Origin: Euryarchaeota archaeon UBA433
GTDB taxonomy: Archaea > Thermoplasmatota > Poseidoniia > Poseidoniales > Poseidoniaceae
NCBI GenBank assembly: GCA_002495535.1
Contig: DAFX01000063.1
Location: 11,791-22,789, forward strand
Length of the DNA stretch: 10,999 nt
Reading direction: 5' to 3'
Shown here: positions 1 to 4,785 of the stretch, piece by piece
How the letters are laid out: each line of letters begins with the position of its first letter
Position numbering within the stretch: position 1 is the stretch's first letter
Translations under genes and position numbers: made by a program
Notes under the pieces: generated by a model
What the model was told of the DNA's origin: nothing
The model's database searches: none
What the model saw: only the letters and a program-made list of their open reading frames with translations

Positions 1-626
1 TTGTTCCATTGGAGCATCAAATCGTGCGCTTCTTGCGCTGCTTGGGCTGCTGCTGTCACTTCTTCGTGAGCCGCTTCTTGGGCTGCCATTGCGGTAGCAA
101 GCATCTCTCGTGCTTCCTTGAGTTCTGTGTTTCCTTCCTCACTGATTTTCATCTTCTTGATCTTGGCAGCGATTTCCTTCATTCGCTTCATGACCTTTGT
201 TTCGTTGTTCCCAGTGTGGCGTCCACGTTCGAATTCATTTTCGAGGCGGTTCAATTCACGGCGAAGGGTGTGGATTGTTTCAGGTGGCTTTTCCCGTCGT
301 CCACGGCGTTGGCCTGGTTCGACTGGGGCTGGAGCGGCTTGAGGGCCCTTTGCTGCTTCAAGCATTTCCTTAGCAGCGCGAACTGCAGTGTTTGCTTCTT
401 GGCGAGTGGACTTCTTTTCACGAACGATTTCGTTCATTTGCTCTCTGATTTCACGTTGTTCACGCACTTGTACGATGAGTTCTCGAACTTCAGCATTCAA
501 ATCGTTGCGAGTTCCCGTAAATGTCTTCGATTTGTCGTTCCATTCGTCACGGGTTGTTCGGTAGCTGGTCGCTTTACCATCGACCAGTTTGCGTCGCTCT
601 TCGAGTTGAGTTTTGAGTTCAGTCAT
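1..626 (-). CDS. COG1340-like coiled-coil protein, C-terminus cut by the window edge
   Basis: An open frame of 208 codons runs from the ATG at 626 off the left edge with no stop. The product is highly charged and mostly helical, with heptad-like runs at residues 1-90 and 115-205. A Pro/Ala/Gly/Arg-rich break lies at about 92-116 (AAKGPQAAPAPVEPGQRRGR). The second helical part opens with L128-E129-x-x-F132-E133, then E142 and K150, the same ungapped spacing as in the coiled-coil genes at 3830-4693 and 9572-10579. It ends in an Ala-rich helix (AAQEAAHEEVTAAAQAAQEA). The pattern resembles archaeal COG1340 proteins and the eukaryotic Bfr1 family. No enzyme motif or membrane segment is visible. 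It lies 155 bases after the roadblock-like gene, behind a hairpin and a possible TATA box, so it may have its own promoter. The precise role is unknown. Confidence 0.85.
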   Translation of the reverse strand, partial: MTELKTQLEERRKLVDGKATSYRTTRDEWNDKSKTFTGTRNDLNAEVRELIVQVREQREIREQMNEIVREKKSTRQEANTAVRAAKEMLEAAKGPQAAPAPVEPGQRRGRREKPPETIHTLRRELNRLENEFERGRHTGNNETKVMKRMKEIAAKIKKMKISEEGNTELKEAREMLATAMAAQEAAHEEVTAAAQAAQEAHDLMLQWN

Positions 627-643
627 TCTTTATCGCACCTGTT

Positions 644-670
644 CGGTGGAAGACTCCCATCTTCTCACCG
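644..670 (-). promoter_or_regulatory. Imperfect hairpin in the leader of the coiled-coil gene
   Basis: Read on the minus strand, CGGTG-(A)-GAAGA, a six-base loop TGGGAG, then TCTTC-CACCG can form a ten-pair stem with one bulged A. It ends 17 bases before the ATG at 626. No T-run follows, so it is not an ordinary terminator. It could be a leader RNA structure or an operator. Confidence 0.4.
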
Positions 671-691
671 GTTCGGCGACCTTCCACACCC

Positions 692-698
692 ATTTAAT
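692..698 (-). promoter_or_regulatory. Possible TATA box for the left coiled-coil gene
   Basis: The minus strand reads ATTAAAT inside a GC-rich stretch, about 69 bases upstream of the ATG at 626. With usual archaeal TATA-to-start spacing, transcription would begin near 670, so the hairpin at 644-670 would lie at the 5' end of the transcript. This is one weak match, with no BRE checked. Confidence 0.3.
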
Positions 699-752
699 CC
701 CTTCACTGCGAAGCGATGATGCTGATGACGAGCAAGGTTGTGTTGGGAAGTG

Positions 753-757
753 AAAAA
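753..757 (-). terminator. Possible weak T-run terminator after the roadblock-like gene
   Basis: Five consecutive T on the minus strand (CCATTTTTCAC), 25 bases after the stop at 782. Archaeal RNA polymerase can terminate at such T-runs without a hairpin, but five T is marginal. It would separate the operon at 782-4693 from the coiled-coil gene that follows. Confidence 0.25.
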
Positions 758-781
758 TGGTGGGTCTGTTTTGCTGCTAAA

Positions 782-1141
782 TCAAACAATAAGCCCGTCC
801 AGTGCCGTGATGGCTTGATCGAAAATGGTCCGGATTCGCCCCAAATTCGCACCGGTTTGACATTTGAGGACAAGCACTCGGTTTGCCTTGAGGTGTTGAG
901 CCATAACGCAAGCGTGTTCGCCCTGAATGGTGACCCTGTTCGATTGCGATGCATCAAGCGGCCCAACGGCTTGGGCAAGTTGATCTGCGGCGTCATCGTG
1001 ACGTGGGGAGATGAAGGCTGGCAAACCGTCTTTGTCCAGCAACGCCGCCTGCAGCACCCCTTCGTTTGTCAACAGACCATCGAGCACCCGTTGTTCCACA
1101 TAACGAGGATGCTGGAGGGGCCGCTTAACCTTTGAGTTCAA
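782..1141 (-). CDS. Small roadblock/LC7-like protein
   Basis: The 119-aa product has the alternating pattern of a roadblock/LC7 (MglB-type) domain. A first strand pair with the turn typical of the fold is at 28-44 (GVLQAALLDKDGLPAF); a helix follows at 49-62; two strands are at 69-94 (RVTIQGE, then RVLVLKC); a closing helix begins at NLGRIRTIFDQA (99-110). Such proteins dimerise and, in bacteria and archaea, often act with small Ras-like GTPases; none is seen here. The TTG at 1141 is the first start after the GNAT stop, 10 bases away. A GTG at 1099 (residue 15) begins closer to the domain and may be the true start. The position in the operon suggests co-transcription with the nucleotidyltransferase. 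The domain call is by pattern only. Confidence 0.6.
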   Translation of the reverse strand: MNSKVKRPLQHPRYVEQRVLDGLLTNEGVLQAALLDKDGLPAFISPRHDDAADQLAQAVGPLDASQSNRVTIQGEHACVMAQHLKANRVLVLKCQTGANLGRIRTIFDQAITALDGLIV

Positions 1142-1151
1142 ACAATGAAGT

Positions 1152-1646
1152 TCAGAATCGTTGGATTTCGGGAACTGGCCCCTTCATCATGTAGCCTAAT
1201 CCAGACTGATAGTAATGCTCAAGATGCGCTTCAACTTCGAGACCGCGCCTTCTATAGAATTCCTGAGCGCGAGTGTTTGCGGCTTTGACTTCCAATTGGA
1301 TGAACTGCTTGTTCACGGTATGGCAAGCCGCAACCAAATGATCCCACGCCTTTGATCCCCAAGCTTGGCCCTGCAATTCTCGGCAGATTGCAAACGCAGC
1401 GATTCGTACACCATCCTCCAGAAATGGGAGGGCCCATAGCAAGCCCTTGAGGGCGGTTGGTGCCGGGTAGGTGTTGACATCGACCAACAGGAGGTTTCCC
1501 TCCCATGCGGGTATTGGAAGCGATGCTATCGATGCATCAGCATAGACTTCACCCGTCTCTTCTAGAAACAATGATCTGACCTTTTCACGCCATTCAATCG
1601 GCATTTGAGCAGGCTCAACACCCAAAATCCATTGGATGTCAGCCAT
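1152..1646 (-). CDS. GNAT family N-acetyltransferase (RimI-like)
   Basis: The 164-aa product fits a single GNAT domain, which transfers an acetyl group from acetyl-CoA to an amine. The acetyl-CoA pyrophosphate loop is recognisable as Q92-G-Q-A-W-G97, a variant of the usual [QR]-x-x-G-x-[GA] motif, followed by the helix SKAWDHLVAACH. Motif B is LEVKAANTRAQEFYRRRGLE (118-137), with the usual Asn124 and Tyr131; the end (HYYQSGLGYMMKGPV) is typical of RimI-like enzymes. Upstream strands (NLLLVDVNT, RIAAFAICREL) complete the fold. The start is the ATG at 1646, six bases after the stop of the nucleotidyltransferase gene, with GAGG four bases before it, so the two genes are almost certainly co-transcribed. 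The substrate is unknown; a protein N-terminus or lysine is as plausible as a small molecule. Confidence 0.85.
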   Translation of the reverse strand: MADIQWILGVEPAQMPIEWREKVRSLFLEETGEVYADASIASLPIPAWEGNLLLVDVNTYPAPTALKGLLWALPFLEDGVRIAAFAICRELQGQAWGSKAWDHLVAACHTVNKQFIQLEVKAANTRAQEFYRRRGLEVEAHLEHYYQSGLGYMMKGPVPEIQRF

Positions 1647-1652
1647 GCATCC

Positions 1653-3833
1653 TCAATCCTTTCGACCTTTCTTGGATTGGGAGCGAGCGCCTCTATGAGC
1701 GGTGAGATTTCGAGCATTTGCCTTTTTCTTTCGCTCTTGACGTCGTGAGGTTTTAGCCGTTGGTTGCCCCTTTGTGACGTTCTTGAATCCGCCACTGTTG
1801 AGCAACACATCAAGGTCGGTCAACGAAAGTGTCCCGCCTGAGGCTGCGCGCTGTTGAACATCTTCGGGCCGAGGCCCATTATTGCGCGGTTTCCAATCCG
1901 CGGAACCTGACTTCGAACGCTTTTTTCCTCCGCCCTTTTGGCCTCGGTTCTTGTTGCGATGAGGCGAGGGGTTTGAACTGATTCTCACCCAGGCATCGAG
2001 GCGCCCCTTTTCCCGGCGCAGTCGTCTAAATTCAGTTCTTCGCTTGCCGATCACTCTGACCAACTTTTGCGCCTTCTTGTCGAACTGCATTGCGTCGCTA
2101 AAATTGAGGTCCAAATCCTTGAGCATAGGTTCAGCTTCAAGCAATTCAGCCTTGTGCTTTTGTTGCTCTTTTTCGTTGGCTTTGAGTGCTCGAACGGCGG
2201 TTTTTTGTTCCTTGAGCAAGGCGATGAACGCCTGATGGTTTTCTTGAGCGATGGTAGCCTGAGCGTGCATGGCTTGCAATTCAAAGAACCAAGCGAACTG
2301 ATCTTCTTCCCTCCGCAAGGATGGGACTTGGAACAAATCAATTTCACCGGTCAATTGCTGGTAAACATCGGCGAGCAGTTCGTTAATTCGGTACAGTGGA
2401 ATGCCGATGCGCTTGTTGATTTCGTCGCGTTGGGCCTGGAGTTCATCCATTTGCTTGGACCGAGGTCTCAATTCGCGAACGATGGTCCGTAATTCATTTC
2501 GAAGGTCCGTTGTATCCTCGATGGTTCCTCTGAGTGCTTTCGACATTCGCACGTTCATTTGGCGTTCATCGCTGAGGGCCGTGATCCGTTCGTCCAGTGC
2601 CTCGATTGCCATTGAGTTTTCCTTGACCAGAGCCGCTACTTCAACGGCGGTTTTGTCCCGAAGGTCTGCAAAGAGATCAAATTCTTCGACAGGAGCAAAT
2701 CGTTCAGGGTACTTGGCTTCAGTAATCCGTTCCCATCGTTCACCGGCCGCCATTGCAAAACAAGCTTTGAGCAGTTCTTCTTGAATGTCCATCGCCCCAG
2801 CCGGACGAAGCACTCGACTCAGATCGTGGGTCAGGTCAAACGGATCCTCAACCGGCAAGGAGTGTTGGCCAAGGCGTGTGCGCTTTTCCATCGTGATTGC
2901 TTTTTCTGCCCGAGGTGTTGCGTATTTCCATCGCTTTGACTTTCGAGTCAAATGATCACCAGTTCGAACTGAGATCACGTGATCTTTGAAGGGCCAATTG
3001 GTACCATATTGGAACATGAATTCGATGAACAACTCGCCCAAAGATTGGTTGTTCTTCGGGTCCATGTTGATCTCATCGTTTTCCATCATGGTCAAGTCGT
3101 AGGTTGTGCCTTCGACCTCCATCATGGTGCGCTCGTTGCCTGATTGAAGTACAGGAGCGACTGGCGGGTTGGTACGTTGAAGGGACTGCACCGCTAAGAG
3201 CGTCCAAGCGTAGGATGAGAATGTGCCTGCAGCAGCGTCGGAGACATCCCTGCGTGATGCCCAGTATTTGACGGCGAGGATGACGCTTCGAATGCGTTCG
3301 TCGACAGCAGAATAGCGCTTCAACAACTCTGTGTTGTGCAGAGCAAGGGTGTTGTTGATTGAAATATCGACCGGGATTTTTGTTCGCTCGTCATTGAACT
3401 TGATGATCGGGACCTTTGCCCTACCGAGCATGACGATGTTTTCCATGTCTTGTTGTTTCAGAAGACGCTTGATGTCACGGAGTGCTTTGTTCGGGATCTC
3501 TCCCTTGAATTGAAGGCACAAATCCAAGTCGCCGGCCTGGAGGCTCAATCCTGATTGAGAGGACCCAAATTGCTGCAGGGTTGCGTTTTTGAACCGACGT
3601 TCAAGGCTCCGCTTAAGATGGTTGAAGAGGCTTGATCTCGCTTTGAGTTGCTTTGAACTTGGCCCTTCAGATTTCAACATTGACTCGATGCCTTCCCCGA
3701 TGTTGAGGATCGTTTCTTCGCTGAGTTCTTCCATCTTCGGTAATTCGAGGGTGCCACAAAGGTGCTTGTGCACGTGAGGCCAACGGGCCATTTGTTGAGG
3801 CGAGAAACCAGTGATTTCACATTCCTCACTCAT
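1653..3833 (-). CDS. Cid1/TUT-like non-canonical RNA nucleotidyltransferase with coiled-coil C-terminus
   Basis: The product has 726 aa. Residues about 57-350 match eukaryotic terminal uridylyl / non-canonical poly(A) polymerases. Visible are the nucleotidyltransferase signature F89-G-S-S-Q-S-G with D102 and D104 (GDLDLCL), the third carboxylate D156 (PVDISINN), ALHNTELLKRY, the helix LAVKYWASRR with K189, GTFSSYAW with S207-Y208, a PAP-associated domain (SLGELFIEFMFQYG, 264-277) and EDPFDLTHDLSR with H336. It should add ribonucleotides to RNA 3' ends; the His favours UTP by analogy with Cid1. Residues about 400-615 are charged coiled coil. About 615-660 and 690-726 are Lys/Arg/Gly-rich, flanking the motif D675-V-L-L-N-S680. 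The ATG at 3833 overlaps the upstream stop (ATGA), implying translational coupling. This is not the archaeal CCA-adding enzyme, whose signature and domains differ. The family is clear; substrate and nucleotide are inferred. Confidence 0.9.
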   Translation of the reverse strand: MSEECEITGFSPQQMARWPHVHKHLCGTLELPKMEELSEETILNIGEGIESMLKSEGPSSKQLKARSSLFNHLKRSLERRFKNATLQQFGSSQSGLSLQAGDLDLCLQFKGEIPNKALRDIKRLLKQQDMENIVMLGRAKVPIIKFNDERTKIPVDISINNTLALHNTELLKRYSAVDERIRSVILAVKYWASRRDVSDAAAGTFSSYAWTLLAVQSLQRTNPPVAPVLQSGNERTMMEVEGTTYDLTMMENDEINMDPKNNQSLGELFIEFMFQYGTNWPFKDHVISVRTGDHLTRKSKRWKYATPRAEKAITMEKRTRLGQHSLPVEDPFDLTHDLSRVLRPAGAMDIQEELLKACFAMAAGERWERITEAKYPERFAPVEEFDLFADLRDKTAVEVAALVKENSMAIEALDERITALSDERQMNVRMSKALRGTIEDTTDLRNELRTIVRELRPRSKQMDELQAQRDEINKRIGIPLYRINELLADVYQQLTGEIDLFQVPSLRREEDQFAWFFELQAMHAQATIAQENHQAFIALLKEQKTAVRALKANEKEQQKHKAELLEAEPMLKDLDLNFSDAMQFDKKAQKLVRVIGKRRTEFRRLRREKGRLDAWVRISSNPSPHRNKNRGQKGGGKKRSKSGSADWKPRNNGPRPEDVQQRAASGGTLSLTDLDVLLNSGGFKNVTKGQPTAKTSRRQERKKKANARNLTAHRGARSQSKKGRKD

Positions 3834-4693
3834 TCTTCTTCACCCCGTGGTTCAGGTTTTGATTTTGATTTTGATTTTGATTTTCGCTGGCGACCCTTTG
3901 TCTGTGTGGCGTCTGTCTTCGAAGGCTTTCGATTGCGAACAGTACTTGATGCGCCGCCTTCCTTGACCCGAGTGGCGTTCGAAAGCAGGCGATCAAACCC
4001 ATCATCGATTATTTTCTGCCAGTGCTCAATGCCTCTTTGGCTGCTGTCGAGTGCCTCAGCAAGTCGCTTGGTTCGCCCGTCAGCACGGCGTCGGTGGGCT
4101 TCATGTTCGACATAGGAGGTGTGGAAGTATTCGTTTTCAGTGGCCAATTCCAAGATTGCATCGTGTGCTTTCTGTGCCTTCTCGAGCAGTGCCTTGGCCT
4201 GCTTGAATGAAGCGTCCATCTCACTCAGCCCTTCTTGACTTGAACTTCGCTTTTCCACCCAGTCGTCGTGTTGGCGGATCAAATTCTTCATTTCTTGGAT
4301 GTACTTTTGTTCGGTTTTGTGATTGCCGGCGTTGGTTTCGAGTTCCTGTTCCAACTTTTGCAACTTTTCATCGAGTTTTTCTTTTGCCCACTTTGGATTT
4401 GGGTCTTTAATTCCGCCTGCAGCTTGGAGTTTATCTCTCAATTCTCCTGCTCGCTTAAACAATGCTCTGGCTTCGTTTTGGGCTTCCGAGCGCTCGCGTT
4501 TTAAGTTTGCAACCTTGGCGTTGATCCCGTCTCGCTTTTCCTTGGCAGCGCGGGCCAATGGTTCAGCCGCAACGAGTTCGTCTTGGCGTGCGTCGAGTTG
4601 CTCAGGAATGACCTCAGCAAGGCGTTCGCGCCGGTGTAAAATGGACTTCGCCAGTAAGGCGGGGGTCACACCGAGCAACTCTTCGGGGGTCAT
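3830..4693 (-). CDS. COG1340-like coiled-coil protein with Lys-Ser tail, coupled to the nucleotidyltransferase
   Basis: The 287-aa product is charged and helical from about residue 12 to 235, broken at 92-102 (AGGIKDPNPKW). The second helical part carries L114-E-Q-E-L118-E-T, E128 and K136, the signature shared with the coiled-coil genes at 1-626 and 9572-10579. KRDGINAKV (53-61) recalls QRDEINKRI in the coiled coil of the next gene. The C-terminus has D234-R-L-L-S-N239, then a disordered basic tail with KSKSKSKSK and an acidic end. I chose the ATG at 4693 over an in-frame GTG at 4729 because a TATA-like TTTATTC at 4720-4726 would place the transcript start near 4698, downstream of the GTG. 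The stop overlaps the nucleotidyltransferase start by four bases. The likely role is scaffold or RNA-binding partner of that enzyme; this is inference. Confidence 0.85.
   Translation of the reverse strand: MTPEELLGVTPALLAKSILHRRERLAEVIPEQLDARQDELVAAEPLARAAKEKRDGINAKVANLKRERSEAQNEARALFKRAGELRDKLQAAGGIKDPNPKWAKEKLDEKLQKLEQELETNAGNHKTEQKYIQEMKNLIRQHDDWVEKRSSSQEGLSEMDASFKQAKALLEKAQKAHDAILELATENEYFHTSYVEHEAHRRRADGRTKRLAEALDSSQRGIEHWQKIIDDGFDRLLSNATRVKEGGASSTVRNRKPSKTDATQTKGRQRKSKSKSKSKPEPRGEEE
3861..3884 (-). repeat. Tandem GATTTT hexamer repeat, four perfect copies
   Basis: Four perfect copies of GATTTT (plus strand), preceded by one degenerate copy (GGTTTT, 3855-3860). In the minus-strand gene each unit encodes Ser-Lys, giving the KSKSKSKSK tail. 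Units are six bases long, so replication slippage changes tail length without shifting the frame. Confidence 0.9.
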
Positions 4694-4719
4694 ACAGTGT
4701 CCCCCCACCTTCCATCCTT

Positions 4720-4726
4720 GAATAAA
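4720..4726 (-). promoter_or_regulatory. TATA-like box for the minus-strand operon
   Basis: TTTATTC on the minus strand, centred 30 bases upstream of the ATG at 4693, is the best TATA match in the 92-base divergent region at 4694-4785. Usual archaeal spacing predicts a transcript starting about 4-7 bases before that ATG, so a nearly leaderless mRNA. It is the main reason to reject the GTG start at 4729. I see no comparably good TATA box for the plus-strand gene that begins at 4786. Confidence 0.45.
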
Positions 4727-4785
4727 CACTGCGTTGCGTCCCAGTTTGGCGTGAAGGTGAAGAACCCCCTCGACAAGCCGTCACT

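Noticed and set aside
9..719. Plus-strand open frame of 236 codons
   Set aside because: It is antisense to the coiled-coil gene at 1-626. Its product is a Cys/Phe/Ser-rich mirror of Lys/Glu codons with no domain pattern, while the minus strand gives a clear coiled coil with a signature shared by two other genes.
703..996. Minus-strand frame of 97 codons in another phase
   Set aside because: It overlaps the roadblock-like frame, reads through the gap and has no domain pattern.
716..1135. Plus-strand open frame of 139 codons
   Set aside because: It lies opposite the roadblock-like gene, which has a better domain pattern and fits the minus-strand operon. This frame shows no recognisable fold.
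2067..2492. Plus-strand open frame of 141 codons, partly hydrophobic
   Set aside because: It is antisense to the coiled-coil part of the nucleotidyltransferase; the hydrophobic look comes from reverse-complemented Lys/Glu codons.
1653..3833. Archaeal CCA-adding enzyme or a CD-NTase/OAS-like defence enzyme
   Set aside because: The PAP-associated domain, the SLGELFIEF segment and the EDPFDLTH segment match Cid1/TUT enzymes. CCA-adding enzymes have different middle and tail domains, and no defence effector gene lies nearby.
4009..4224. Minus-strand frame of 71 codons, His/Arg-rich
   Set aside because: It is an out-of-phase shadow inside the coiled-coil gene.
4694..4729. GTG start at 4729 adding 12 residues to the coupled coiled-coil protein
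   Set aside because: A TATA-like box at 4720-4726 would put transcription start near 4698, downstream of this GTG; the ATG at 4693 fits better.
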